This document shows, in pieces, positions 38,501-49,714 of a DNA stretch of 64,000 nucleotides. Source of the stretch: Phoronis australis. Its lineage: Eukaryota; Phoronida; Phoronidae. The translations under genes were made by a program, and so were the position numbers. The notes beneath the pieces are model-generated. The model ran no database searches and was not told the origin of the DNA. It saw only the letters and a program-made list of their open reading frames with translations. Each line of letters opens with the position of its first letter. The first letter of the stretch is position 1. The stretch is taken from assembly GCA_002633005.1 (NCBI GenBank), contig NMRA01000200.1, positions 344,527-408,526 of the forward strand, in the 5' to 3' direction.

Positions 38501-41500
38501 ATTTTGTTTTTAGGCAGCTAAACATGGGGCACATTCCTAGAAAATTGCTTTTAAGTCTAAGATTTACCTCAACTTCCAAACTCTCATTCTTGAAACGGAC
38601 TTGAGTCAAATTCAAGTTTTATTTTGAAATTGACTGAAATTTAAGATTTTTGTCAGCCTTCCTGGTAATATAATGAGCATGTTTCTTTTCACCCTGAAAA
38701 TGATCGAACTGTGCCACATGTCATATTTATCTTTTATTTCTAGTTAATTATTTTTGCCTAATTTTGGACATTGCAGGTACATTCTGTGGCGTGTTTCGTC
38801 GCCAGGCCTTAGACAGGGGAGCCATGTTGTTGAACGTCGACAAAATTGTTACGGGTCACAATGCGGACGACATTGCTGAGACCGTGATCATGAATGGTGA
38901 GTCAATATCTACGCCGGGTTTTCTTTTTCTGAGATGCTGACATAAAACTGCCTGTAATGGTCGTTTCAATTGCTGGCTAATTTTCATGGTTTTCAAATCA
39001 TTGCATCACTTCCATTCTAGCACATCTGAATAGGCATGTGTTTTTTTAGATCATTTCAGCTTATCCAAATTTTTCTTTGTAGTGCTAAGAGGGGATATAG
39101 CTCGGCTACAAAGATGTACTGCAATCACTACGGTAACTATTACAGCTTGGTGCTCCTGCAGGAGTGCAAGGCTTCCACCATCATCCTTTACCACACTGTT
39201 GTTAGGACAATAATAATGTTTGTATTTATCTATGTAGTGTTTATTAACCTAAGTGCTTCACAAATGTTATTTTTAAAGCCGTGCTCTTTTGTTTTGAACC
39301 AGGCCCATGAAAACGGGCAGTCAGTTTGCCATTTGGTTGCCAGGGGCGGATCCAGGATTTTGAGTTAGGGGGGGGGGCCGGGGCACGGGAATAACCAGAA
39401 TTTCGGCAGGTGCGTGCCCAGCCTAAAATGTGGGGATGCAGAGGCCTCGAATCTTTGGGGTTGCAGACCTGTTGACTAAAAAAAAATGGTAAACAGGGTT
39501 AGTTCAGTTTGCTCAGGGCCTATGCGTTGTTTATTCACCCCCCGACGAGCCCCTGCTTGCGCGCACCCAAACTCCCAAATGGTATCTGGTAGAATTTTAG
39601 GGGGGCCATGGCCCCCTTGGCCCCCCCCTAAATCCGCCACTGGTTGCTGTCTAATATTTCTTCCTCATAAAGACAGACCAGTCTCAAAGGAAAAGGGGTG
39701 CTTTCGTGAATAACTGAAATGACTCTCTTTGAATTCTAATCGTCATCTTGTGAATCCATATGACTCTGACTGACTCTGACTCTAGGCATTGTCCATCCAC
39801 TGCAGGATGTAGCCCTCCGACAATGCCTTCCAATTTGTTCTGGTTCTTGCCGCTCTCATCCACGTTGCGCCTCTCGTCTTCACGATGTCATCTCTCCATC
39901 TGGCTTGGGGCCGTCCTCTTGATCTCTTTCCATATCTGTGTTGCCACTCTGTGCATATTTTTGTCCATCTGTTGTCCTGTGTTCTGGCGACGTGTCCGCC
40001 CCACCTCCATTTCAATGTCAGAATTGTCTTGATTATGTCCATGACTCCTGTTTGAATCCATATATTTTTTTCAAATCCTTTATGATCAACAAATGTATGA
40101 AGTGCACAAAAGTGCTTGAATGTTCATGCTTTCATGTTGATGAACGTGACTTTCCTGTGATCCCGGTAACCTACACAGACATAAAACTTGTGATTTTTTC
40201 TTCTATATTCCATTACTTTTAGCAGAATGTCTTTATTTAACCTTCAAAACCTTTTAGATCGCAAGCAAAACTTCAACATTTATGAAAATTTCTTAAGTCT
40301 TCTTTGTGATGGTCAAGTTTGCAGTTTAAATAGTCCTTGATAGTTAACACAAAGTGCGCGTGTTTGTTGAATATTGTTTTCATGTTTTACATTGTGAATA
40401 CTAATAGATTTTCTTCTTCAAAGATAAAATTTTTCGGATTTTGGTCTTGTTAGTATAAAATTCATAATCGTGCACAGAATTTGTTTTATGATGATTTGCA
40501 GTTAATGGATCAACAGTTTTTATATGATAGAAATGTGACGTTTTGTAATGTAGTTGTTCAGTTTTGTAAACGGTTGTGTTTCCATCTTTTCAGGGTCAAG
40601 ATGGCACATTACCCAGATGTAAGCCCTTTAAGTATACATATGAAAAAGAAATTGTCATGTAAGTCTTGGCGAAGTCAATGTTCCTTCTTTTGATATGCAA
40701 TATTTTTGAAAGAAATTAATTCAATTACAATTTTTGTGAATGAATTTGGTTGTGTTAAGCTGCTGTTTTCATCGTGCCGAGCAGGTGTTTATGGTATAGA
40801 AGATAACACTGCAAAATGTTAGGGGTCTCAGGTGGTATGACGTGGGTGTATTCACTTCAGTCACTTGTATTTATGTATTTTATAAAACATACAAGGTTTC
40901 GCAACTCTTTGAGGAAATCATATTGAAGCAGACAAGTTTCAAGACATTAAGTGCATTCACCAACACGTTTTGAGTCACTGGCATGGCATTTCACTTTCTT
41001 ATAATTCAAAATACCTTTATTGTTCATCAAATTTAGACTTGCCCAAAATTTTGCTATCTGAAGGTACGCTATGATTCTATGAGTGAGTGTTCGTCAGAAA
41101 ATTTTCACCAATGGCATCACTCTTGCTGTTCCAGTAGCCCAAGTGGCTACAAACCTTGAATCATGGTACCAGCCTATTTACAGACATATCACACTCAAAG
41201 TGTCAAGGTCATGAATTCAGTTCTTCTCGGACTTGCAAAGATTGTACAGATTTTGCATGTATTAGTTTAATTTCACAAATCTTTGCATTCCTAATTTTAC
41301 AAGTTAGATTGCTTTACTGTGGAATTATATTTTTTGTTGTGCAATATACAATTTGGTAGGTGTGGGTTGCTATAGCTCCATTTGTAGTGTGCATGCTGAC
41401 GTACGTAACACACTATTTAGCAAATTATGAAGATGCTAGTACTACATATAGACAATTCTCCCCAGATGTGATTGCATAGGTGTTGTATGTTTGCTTATAA

Positions 41501-44500
41501 AGTTGTTCAGAATGTTTTTCTCCTAATATCTAAACATTGGTAGCCAACATGTGTCTTTTTACCTGACGAGGTGATGCAAGTCAATTGTTATACTAATGAC
41601 TGGTTCAGGGCCCTGAGGCCTCATTCTATTTGTAAAGTCATTTTATCCGAAATGTTTGTTGACGAAGTGCAGGTTTGTGTAATGCTCCCCTTTTTATACA
41701 AAAATGCTCTGACTGGGTCACAGTTGCAGGTGTACTGTCACATTATAGATACAACCAGCCATGTGGTGTTTACTCTAAGTTAATTACTCTCTTGTTAATG
41801 TTTGCTGCACAATTGAGTGCAGCCTCTTCCATAGTGAAGTTTATCTTTTCGTGTGTTGAAATACTACATAGTGTCATAGTGGTATATTTTCTATTCAGTC
41901 ACAGTCAAGCAATTAAGATATATAATGAGGAAACTTACCAGATTAGTTTAATAGGTCAATGAAAATAGACCTTTTACGCTATTTTTCAATATGACACTTT
42001 GAGAACACTAATTCTCTGTGATATGCTTGGTTGCGTTATCGTCTAATTTTGTTTTTCAGGTATGCCTATTTTAAAAAATTGGACTACTTTTCCACTGAGT
42101 GTATATATTCACCTAACGCCTACCGAGGTTATGCCAGGGCATATATCAAAGACCTTGAAGCTGTCAGGCCAAGCGCAATAATTGGTAGGTTGGGGCTACC
42201 TAAGAATAGTGTAGGTTCTAGTTAGCACAAAAATGCACCACAGCATAAGCAATCAATCAGAAGTCCGAGTTTGACCAAAGCTTCAGTCGTAAGTAAAAAG
42301 ATCCTCTGCTTGGTTGACTCCAGCATACTCATGGTTCCACACAAGTATCTGATGTGCTTACTGATGACGATCCGCACTCTGTCATCTGACAAAAAGTCAC
42401 ATGTACCAGTTCATTCATCATATTCAGAAATACGATAGATCCTGTCAGACTGCTAAAATTTTAATCCTGTTAAGTTTTGTTGTAGACATGTTTTGTACAT
42501 AATAAATCTATGTCTGTTATAACTCATTCAGTGAGAGTATAATATGCAGAAAATTATGAGTCGTTACTGAACTTACTTGAAATAAAAGGGCAACGTTTTG
42601 CAGTGTCTGATGGCTTTTTCAAGCCTGTGCAACCTCTGATTGCCCTTTTATTTCAAGTAAGTTTGGTAATGTTTCATAATTTTATGAATATTGTTTTGTT
42701 TATGGTTAGGAAAACATAATTAACTTGTATACACTTTGTGCACTCTTAAGCATTTTTGTAATTCAAGCTGCCGTCAAGGATTGAACTGACCGACATGCAA
42801 GAGGGTCGCATCTACCATACCATTATAAAAAATGCTCAAGGTTGCATGAAATGCTAATTTTGTCCTCCTCACCAAGTATAATACATTTCCAAAAAATTTC
42901 AGGATTTCCTATGGGATGTATTTGAACGGCAACTAACCTAAACAGGCAATATGATTATGATAATAGACTATTGGTGTTTTTAGGTTTTTTATGTGCCCAG
43001 ATATTTTATGTAGGTGCACATTGCCATCATCTCTGTCTGGGCGTCCATCGTCCGCGGCTGTATCTCCTAAAGCCCTTGCAGGATCTTACTGAAATTTGGC
43101 AGGTGTGTTCCAATGGTGCTGGCGACAAATGACAATGAGTTTTGGACCGACCCGATTACCACTGTGCCCATTAGTTGGAATTTTAGTTTTTTATGTTTAC
43201 CAAGGCTTGGAATTTTCCACGGAAACGTGGATTTCCGCTTTTTTCTCTTATTCCCTCCGCGCATTTTTACTATATTTCCGCGGAAAAAAATCGGATTTAC
43301 CGTAAAACTTCTGTGGCAAATTGGTTTCTAACCACAGCGTTGCCGACGAATCGAAAAACAGAAACTGCTCTTTATGTTTCGGAGGAACTAAAATCGAAAT
43401 TGCCGAGGCACCTGGGATAGTGTGGTTCATGAGTGGCGTCTACATATGGTATTATTGCGGTGACAAATAGTGCAATTCTGCGTCTAAAAATGCGTGGAGC
43501 TTGGAGTAGACAGAATATTTCGTGGAAAAAGTGGATAAAGGAAACGATCAATGTGTTCGCAAACAATAAAAGTCAGGGTTTGTGCACTGTAAATTTTGAC
43601 AGAGGGAAAATTACGGCATGCGAGGATGAATCGCGGAGGACCACCTGAAAATGATGAAACACAAGAAAGAAAAACGCTTCCTGAAAGGAAATTCAACCGT
43701 AACCGGTAATTCGTTGGATTGGAATCGTGGAATGTGAGTGATGTATGAAATTCTTTTCTTTGATCCCACGTGTAAGCCCGTGCCAGCAGTTCAATGCCAA
43801 GTTGGCTGCTAGGCCTGAGTCCGATTTTCTACTTGCTGCCGAAACCGGATGCAAAGTGCTTTTTTCATAACTTCAAATGCGTTTTAAATTGCCGTTGATG
43901 TATTCCAATTTATTTTGTTAAAAAGTCTTATTTTGACTGATTCGAGTTTTGTGGTTCAAGAGAGAAGTGGTCACGTGACAGGTTCTGAATGATCTGATTG
44001 GTCGAAGCCATTGTTTACAAATTCTGCTAGTCTATTTTGAGTGTCCTTGTAGTTATTTCTTATATCACACCAGCGTGGCTTATGAACAATTAACTAATGT
44101 TGTTGACTTTCATTTTTCCATGCTAATAGTTGGGGTATGAGCCACTGGTTTTCATCTTGACTTTTTCCATTTGAGTTGGAATTAAGTTTTTTTGTTGGAA
44201 TTAAATGTGTATGTATTTCAGGCTTTCCAGATAATCTCTGGATCGATTTTCAAAATTTTTTAATAATTTTGTATCGTAATTATAAGAACTGAAAATAATT
44301 GTATAGGTCTACCTGCAGCAAATCAAAAATAAGCTTCTGTCACTCACACTGCAAATTTTGCATCATTATCTTTATTATTTTAATTTAAAAAAAAAATCTT
44401 TTGTTGCATCTAATTTCCTTCATTATTGTTGCTGAAATAGATGTCAGGTACTGCTTAAAATGAGTGGGTTTTGCCAACACGACACAGTTACAGGGCATCT

Positions 44501-47500
44501 TTTGATAATAGTGCTTTCTTTTGGTCTGTTATGGTATGGTTGTTTAGACTGCAATGCGTATTTGGGGCAGTAAAAAATTTCTTCGTTTTTGTCATGGGTC
44601 ATTCCAAGCCCTGGTTTACCTCTGTCTCTTCAAAGGTTCTCAACCAATTTTCATGAAACTTGGCGCATAGGCATCTATTAAATGAGATGACGCTATCCTC
44701 CCGTTTTCGGATGGATTCAAGGCATTTTGCGCCATCTAGTGCCAATTTTACTATTTTTGAGTCTGTGTTTTGGTGTCCACCCCTCTCTTTACCAAACAAC
44801 TTTAAGGATGGTTGCGAAAATTGGCATATATGTTCTTAGCGTGAAGGGGATAGTTAACGATGATTTTCTGAAGACTTTGATTACTGTGGGGCCTCCTAGT
44901 TGGAGTTTTGTTTTTTGCACCTATGATTGTATCTCCTAAGCCCTCTTTGGATTCTTAATTAAATTTATTTGTATATGAAGGTGACAGCGGAAGACGACTT
45001 TCGGACATATCAGGTGAACGCTGTGCCCCCTAGTGGCAATTTCATTTTTTTTCCGTTTTCCTCTGAAGTTCCTTGATAGATTTTCATGAAATTTGGGAAA
45101 TAGCTTTCTATTAAAGAAACGGTGACAAATTCCCGTTGTAGGATGGATTTGATGTATTTTGCGCCATCTAGTGGCCATTGTTTTACTATATTGTAGTCTG
45201 TTTTTGGCATTTGCTCCTCTATCAAGCAAACTACAGTAAGGGTGATTGTGAACATTAGCATATATGTTCTTAGTGTGAAGAGGACGATTAATGATGATTT
45301 TCCAATGACTTCGATTACTGTGGTGCCTGCTAGTGGCAATTTTGTTTTTTTTTTTGCACCCGTAGCTGTATCTCCTAAATCCTCTGTGGGATCTTTATTA
45401 AATTTACCAAATGTATTTATATGAAGTTGACAAGGGACGACAACGACTTTCAGATGGATCCGACCAATGCTGTGCCCCCTAATGGCAATTTCATTTTTTT
45501 CGTTTTCCTCTGTTTCTCTGAAGTTCTGTGATAGATTTGTATAAAATTTGGTAAATAGCTTTTTATCAAAGAAAAGATATGTTCCTGTTTTCGGATGGGC
45601 TCGAAGTATTTTGCGCCATCTAGTGGCCATTTTTATGGTATAAATTAACATAACTAGGAGCATACTATTTGCTGTGCATTTGTGGGCACATTTCAATGCT
45701 CCGGGTTGTTCTTGTTTTACTTATAGGAAAACACCACATAAAGACATACACTCCGTCTGTGAAGGCACATTCGTTTATAAATTGTTCTTTGATGAGTTAA
45801 TATTGCCGTGTCTGTCTTTGTAGACATCATCCACTCTGGGGAGTGCATGTCAGTGAAGAAAAATGTGAAGATGCCAACTCAAGGTGAGATGCTTGTTACG
45901 AAGAGCATTAGAAACGGTACCTTATACTTTTTCTACAGATTTGTTCATAAACCACCATCCTGCACTGACCCATAGCATTATCATAATCATAATCATTGTC
46001 AGATGTAAGTTCTTTTTGTGTCAAGCAGATCATTTGTCACATATGAAGTAGCCTCCACAGTCTTTAAAGTGTACCAGATAATTAACCTTTATATCCTTGT
46101 GTGTGATGCTAAACAAAAGACTGGGAGCATTTAGCAATTGATCAAATTTGCATCGACATTTGAAAAAAAACTGCTCTCCTGGATTTGAAACTAAATGGTA
46201 TATGATAAAAAATGGACAATTGCCGCACAAATGAAAAAGTTCATATTGATTCGACGTTTCGTCTATTCATAAGACATCATTAAGTTATAAACAATGATAT
46301 GTCAAGTGTTGACATACGAGTCAGGTTGCATCCATGATGTGAAATGAGTGTAGCAACAATGACAGGAACTAGCAAATAGGTCATCACCATAGCTGTAGAG
46401 TCACTGAGCTCTGCATTTTATTCAGAGAATCGGTACCATGCTGGTCCTCAGTGGCCAATGACTCTTTAATGTAAAGTAATTCCTTAATATAGGTTCTTTA
46501 CAGGTTATGCTGACTGAATGTGTTTGTAATGGTTTAATTACACTTGATAACTGGTGAAATTTAAGTCACTTGACTTATCTTGTGAATTATAATGCCAGAG
46601 ACATCACGAACTTGCAATTTACTTCTGAGTAATACCGTAATATCTCTTTAGGACTAACTGTAATTTTCCATCAAGTGCTGTATTTTCGTGTTTAAAAGAC
46701 AACTTTGCTTTGTGATTTTGTGTGGATGGAAAGGAATGATTAAATCCAGTAACCAATTTGTTACGTAACAACCTCTGAAAAACAAAATCAAGATTTTTTT
46801 AAATTTGTTACACCAACAATAATGATGTGTACATACGGAATCACCCTCTGTAGGTACAACTTAAAAATTGCGATTAACAAATGAAGATCTTATCTACAAT
46901 CCCAAGCATGGACTTGACACCCCTTCAACAACAATCCTGTTGTTCACTTCTGGAACCAAGTGTGATTGTGTTTTTCATGACAGTCCGATTGGTCAGTCCT
47001 TGTACCAACTGTAATTATCTCCCACTGTACTGTAACTGTGTGCTTGCTGATCACAGTCTTTCATGATACTACAGAGGTCAGTAGTGTCTAACTAACCACA
47101 ATATACAAGAACAAACTCTTAGTCAACGATTGTCCTGTTTGTTGAAATTTGCCCTCGTGAGATCCTTTCTAGAATCTTCGATGAGGTGGCTTCCCTTGTA
47201 CTATTCCTTGAGTACATTGTAGCGGGCCGTATTAGCTTCACTGCCAAATTCCATCTGGCAATTCCTTATGCTGCACCTTGAATTTTATTTAAGCTCTTAG
47301 ATAACAATCTAGTCTTATCATTGGCTGTCATTTTACCCTTGAGCTGTCTTGAGGTCATGTACTGTGATTAGGGTCAGAAAGTAGTAAAAAAACGTCATAA
47401 ACAACTTTTCAGTGATCAGGTCACTTTTCTTAGTTTGACCCCACAATTAAAATACACATAGTGATGGAATCTTTACTAACTATTCCCCCAGACTATGTAA

Positions 47501-49714
47501 CCAATATTTAATCTGAGGTAGACACTTAATTGCCGTCCTGTGTATTCTTACTGGTAATATCAAGTGAGCTGATGTTACAAACATCCAGTTTATTGTATAA
47601 ACGTACTAGCAGTTGCAATAATGAATTTAAAAAAATGATTTGATACATGGACACCAGGTGACCTCGCCTGATAGTCTCCTGTTGCTAAGACACCTGTTTA
47701 CCTTCCTTTACAGGTTTGTGTAAAAGATGTGGTTACATCTCCAGCCACCCGGTGTGTAAGGCCTGTGTTCTACTTGAAGGTCTCAATAAAGGACTGCCAA
47801 AGTAAGCCTTTTGTGACATCATCAGTCTATGCATATCGACCTATTTTAATGAGATCAAGATCTGAATTAGAAGTATTCCTGTCTATTTCAAGGGTTGTGA
47901 CATCATTGTCAGTTTGAACCACTAAGTCATGCTCACAAACCATTGTTTAATTTCCTTCTGTGGTCTCTGTGTTGGAATATGTTTATTATCAGCAGTCACG
48001 TGCACACACACCCACACACATGAACGTTGAAGCTGATGCCTTTTTATATTTTAGTTAAAGGCATCCAAATCTTAATGTTATACGTATACTAGTGTAACTT
48101 GAACTGGCTGTACTTCGGGAGCAAGTTTCCAGTTATACAGAATTTGTTAAACGCACGACACTTTTCATTGTTCACAGTCTTTATTCCGTTACATTCGTAC
48201 TTTCGGAATAAAACTCTACCCTCAACTGAACAAATGTCTTCGTTCAAACGTCAAACAATGTTACATTGGTTCAACGGTTTGCAGTCTTTCCCGTCGGTTA
48301 TCCATGCATCTTCAAAATGGTGCCATCCAAGATTATTTTCTGCAATGTCACGCACGTAAAATCACCCGTCAAGAAATTGTGGAAAACACGTCAATTCGCT
48401 ATGTGGAGCAAGATGTGCTGCATTGAGAGTCCCTTTTAATTGCTTTTTGAGAAGCCTGTTTTGAATGAGCAGCAAACAGGGTCGCGCCGCACGTTACACT
48501 TGTTTGCGTGACTTTCCTGTTACCCCCCTTCATTAGTCATTCTTTGCAGTATTTCACACCCGCCGTGTCTCACTGTGTTTGTCATCAGCTTATACTCTGT
48601 GGTTGTATTACTGTGTCATTTTATCTTCACTTGAGAATGAAACAAGTATGTTTCGAAATATCGTGTGTCTATTAATTATGTCGCTAGGTCAGTTACTGTA
48701 TCTATGTTCAGTTGAGAGAAGAATTTTGTTCCGAAAGTACGAACGTAACGGTATAAAGACTGTGAACAATTAAAAATGTTGCGCGTTTAACAAATTCTGT
48801 ATACTAGTGTAAGAAGTGTCAGTATCATACCTATGCACCAGATTAGTTTTCTCTCTGTTAGTGACAATAGTTGGCCTGGCACTGCTTATTGTTATTTTCT
48901 TTGAATTACCTGTTAACTTTCACTACCAATTTTCTAGTGCAAGATGAACTTCTCAGTGGTAATTGGATTTTAAGGAAATTGGAAAATTTGGGTTCACAAA
49001 CAAAAAAGGCAAAAAATTGTCGTTATTTGATACTGGTACTTGAAAATTCTTTCTGGTTCTAAATGCTCACGTTGGACAGTTGAAAGTCTGCTTCTGAGTC
49101 CAAATAATTATTGACTTTAACTTGTTGGGTCATCCCAGCTGCTGATTAACATAATAATGCTTGTTGCAGGCTAGGTATTGGAAAAACATACAAAGAAAAG
49201 CCAGCCAATGTAAGTGGCTTAGTAAGAATCATGTTTCTGTGTCTTTCCACATTCTGTTTCTTGTTTCCAAATTTGATCATTATGGGATATAATGATTTTG
49301 GTGGACATTCCTAGTTTCAATGACAATGTTAAAAAGATGCTACTTTAAATTAAATGTATCTGTGTTAGCCTGGGTTAATCATATAGCCACATGCAGTTAT
49401 ACAGGGCAGTGTTCATGACTTACTAAATACAAAACAAACTATGGTATCACAGATCTCTAAGTGACATGTCAACTGTCAGTTAATGTAAGAGTTTGTGTTT
49501 GTAATGAACAAGTACGTTAGGTTAAAATTAACCTCCTCCTTAGAAATAGATAGGAAACACTATGGTGTAACCAAATGTCTGGTTATTGGTGAAGTGTTTA
49601 TTTTTCACTACTGTTTTCCTTTTTTAGTCAAGCCAAAGTCAAACAGCAAGTGATGGTTGTACAAGCAAGGCACAAAGTTGTGGTGGATCGTGTATCTGTG
49701 CTGAGGAGTTCTGA
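23521..49714 (+). CDS. CTU1: Cytoplasmic tRNA 2-thiolation protein 1 (13 exons, 349 aa)
   Basis: Exons: 23521-23577, 35215-35338, 36007-36125, 37183-37239, 37734-37791, 38777-38896, 39083-39132, 40594-40658, 42060-42184, 45824-45883, 47714-47801, 49170-49209 and 49628-49714. All junctions are GT-AG and in phase, giving 1050 nt and 349 aa (human CTU1 is 348). The protein adenylates and thiolates U34 of Lys, Glu and Gln tRNAs in the cytosol with CTU2, taking sulfur from URM1. The N-terminal zinc cysteines are C5, C8, C24 and C27. The PP-loop SGGKDS is at 57-62. CTFC (139-142) and C231 in TECIY are the expected iron-sulfur or catalytic cysteines, and GHNADD is at 165-170. The C-terminal CKRC...CKAC (281-296) is a second zinc site. 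The tail ends [11 protein letters not shown]. Exon 1 ([19 protein letters not shown]) is 11.6 kb from exon 2 but fits the family and the phase exactly. Exon 5 has two extra copies downstream. Confidence 0.95.
23645..24055. repeat. Dispersed repeat, shared in part with 61.61-61.89 kb
   Basis: The part at about 23690-23900 is the reverse complement of 61615-61790; shared words include tgtgtttttcttcc, cagctagctgtat or a near variant, and ggggtgcatgcaaa. The part at 23960-24050 (cttgcgtcattctcgacctt, then aaaagtatgttgtcgttttg) is direct to 61795-61880. The two blocks are therefore rearranged relative to each other between copies. There is no coding capacity. Confidence 0.7.
24079..24671. mobile_element. 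Possible short-TIR element (GAGGCCCTAAAGTCGTGA)
   Basis: The word gaggccctaaagtcgtga at 24079 is followed by a second partial copy at about 24099. The reverse complement tcacgactttagggcctc lies at 24654-24671, with a further partial copy at about 24850. This would give an element of about 590 bp. No target duplication was found. Confidence 0.4.
24945..25592. mobile_element. Foldback element with about 193-bp inverted arms
   Basis: The arm at 24945-25137 is mirrored by 25400-25592 at roughly 95% identity by eye, around a spacer of about 260 bp. Both arms include the words 'gttgacatcgaaaccaataa' and 'catatcagtttcgcctaatg' in opposite orientations. No ORF of note. The high identity implies recent insertion or arm conversion. 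It lies inside the wider repeat cluster in CTU1 intron 1. Confidence 0.8.
25595..27060. repeat. Inverted repeat cluster related to the 61.4-62.4 kb element
   Basis: 25597-25750 (tatacagctttgtaccaagg, cacaggcgcttgagtttatc) matches 62270-62430 closely. 26515-26605 is a diverged inverse copy of the same flank. 26780-27050 matches the left arm at 61412-61600 and the right part at 62000-62110 in inverse orientation. The near-palindrome agctgtatactaaatatacagct occurs at about 26796. This is a broken, nested copy of the same non-autonomous family. Confidence 0.65.
29500..29625. repeat. Microsatellite, 8-bp unit ACAGTAC(C/T)
   Basis: About 15 head-to-tail copies of acagtact and acagtacc alternate, making a 16-bp higher-order unit. 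The array keeps one frame open by chance (a Ser-Thr-Thr-Val-Pro-Gln-Tyr-Tyr type repeat), which I do not regard as coding. Confidence 0.85.
30440..30768. repeat. 24-bp minisatellite, about 13.5 copies
   Basis: The unit is close to ctgacaccaggctgtacaag plus ttgg, with scattered variants (gcctggctggac; tgc versus tgg). Because 24 is divisible by 3, several frames on both strands remain open for more than 100 codons. One + frame gives repeating LYKLADAR, and - frames give NLYSLASA and QLVQPGVS. It lies deep in CTU1 intron 1 without nearby exon-like sequence, so coding is unlikely. Confidence 0.9.
30841..31053. mobile_element. Short TIR element (213 bp), TA-flanked, internal GCGCCC-type repeats
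   Basis: The termini ctgtaaatgtttgggttaac (30841) and the mirrored end finishing ...caaacgtttacgg (31053) match over about 25 bp with two mismatches, plus flanking TA on both sides. Inside are repeated blocks of 'ttaaccgccca' and 'ttaagcgccc'. This is the same architecture as the element at 5238-6628 (TA flank, GCGCCC subterminal words), but the terminal sequence differs, so it is probably a related subfamily. Confidence 0.75.
36195..36270 (+). repeat. CTU1: Duplicated end of CTU1 exon 3 with its donor and intron flank
   Basis: The original 36105-36180 (ggatgactctttagag|gtgctcttct then intron) is repeated 90 bp later as ggatgactttcttgag|gtgctcttct with diverged intron sequence. The copy keeps a GT donor but has no acceptor immediately upstream. 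It would extend exon 3 out of its normal boundary if used. Confidence 0.7.
36727..36995. repeat. 21-bp minisatellite, about 12.6 copies
   Basis: The unit tgtgtagggacctgcttgta plus c is nearly invariant across the array. The high homogeneity implies recent expansion. It lies in CTU1 intron 3. Two + frames stay open (DLLVLCR and YCVGTCL repeats) only because 21 is a multiple of 3. Confidence 0.9.
37820..37946 (+). repeat. CTU1: Two extra tandem copies of CTU1 exon 5
   Basis: Copy 2 (37820-37877) and copy 3 (37889-37946) are each 58 nt, like exon 5 (37734-37791). Copy 2 has an acceptor (cacttgtag) and a perfect donor (gtaagt) and encodes a variant with Lys to Glu and Gly to Glu changes near its end. 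Copy 3 has tag before it, but its donor is mutated to ttaagt, and it is only 11 nt after copy 2. Copy 1 to copy 2 spacing is 28 nt. Each is too close to the next to be spliced together, and including two copies would shift the frame (58 is not a multiple of 3). Confidence 0.9.
38396..38466. repeat. Three tandem copies of a 23-bp unit
   Basis: The unit ggaatagaatgctatcatgg plus taa is repeated three times in CTU1 intron 5. The first copy and its upstream flank (gatggtttcgatgttc) resemble DNA at about 52455-52495 in a different gene, so the array grew from a dispersed repeat. Confidence 0.75.
39341..39642. mobile_element. MITE with CAGGGGCGGATCC / CCGCCACTG ends and 5-bp target duplication
   Basis: The left end caggggcggatccagg and right end aatccgccactg are inverse to each other. 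The 302-bp element is bounded by gttgc on both sides (39336-39340 and 39643-39647). The interior is G-run and C-run rich. It is inserted in CTU1 intron 7. The CAGKGGCGGAT terminus with a 5-bp duplication also occurs at 63093-63290. Confidence 0.8.
39760..40042 (-). pseudogene. 3' end of an RTE-like LINE reverse transcriptase ORF (truncated)
   Basis: The - strand frame 40042-39782 encodes [19 protein letters not shown], later [15 protein letters not shown] and a W-rich tail ending ILQWMDNA. The WxGHvaR...GRPxxRWxDDi pattern is typical of the C-terminal end of non-LTR retrotransposon polyproteins. The stop is followed at once by a short agtcag-type tandem tail, as expected of RTE-like elements whose ORF ends near the 3' terminus. 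There is no reverse transcriptase core upstream, so this is a 5'-truncated dead copy. It lies in CTU1 intron 7 in antisense orientation. Confidence 0.75.
42550..42683. mobile_element. Small foldback element (44-bp arms)
   Basis: The arm at 42550-42593 (with acttacttgaaataaaaggg) is mirrored at 42640-42683 with about five mismatches around a 46-nt loop. It lies in CTU1 intron 9. There is no coding content. Confidence 0.7.
43020..45640. repeat. Degenerate tandem array, about 440-bp unit, with 'gccNNctagtgg' boxes
   Basis: At least two and a half copies are clear from 44.6 to 45.65 kb. The box catgaaacttgg or its variant recurs at about 44653, 45086 and 45541. Each unit carries 'tttgcgccatctagtg' and 'gtgccccctagtggcaattt' boxes and the phrase 'gtatctcctaa'. 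A more diverged copy starts near 43.06 kb. A long antisense ORF (45010-45696, 228 codons) runs through the array but only repeats array sequence. The array fills most of CTU1 intron 9; 43.2-44.5 kb otherwise has no recognised feature. Confidence 0.7.
46695..47532. repeat. Dispersed repeat family, copy 2
   Basis: Colinear partner of 6690-7565 (see that entry for shared words), here in CTU1 intron 10 and in the same orientation. Both copies lie in introns of + strand genes, and both end between about 115 and 180 bp before a splice acceptor. Confidence 0.7.
48135..48802. mobile_element. Foldback element with 97-bp inverted arms
   Basis: The arm at 48135-48231 (atacagaatttgttaaacgc ... ctcaactgaac) is mirrored at 48706-48802 with about ten mismatches. 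The 14-mer gtatactagtgtaa occurs both at 48084-48097 and at 48799-48812, near the two outer ends. The interior of about 475 bp has no recognisable ORF. It lies in CTU1 intron 11. Confidence 0.75.

Noticed and set aside
43067-43696. Several overlapping 60-75 codon ORFs on both strands
   Set aside because: They lie in CTU1 intron 9, overlap each other in all frames and show no family similarity.
45010-45696. 228-codon antisense ORF
   Set aside because: It reads through a degenerate tandem array in CTU1 intron 9. The protein is internally repetitive with no domain.
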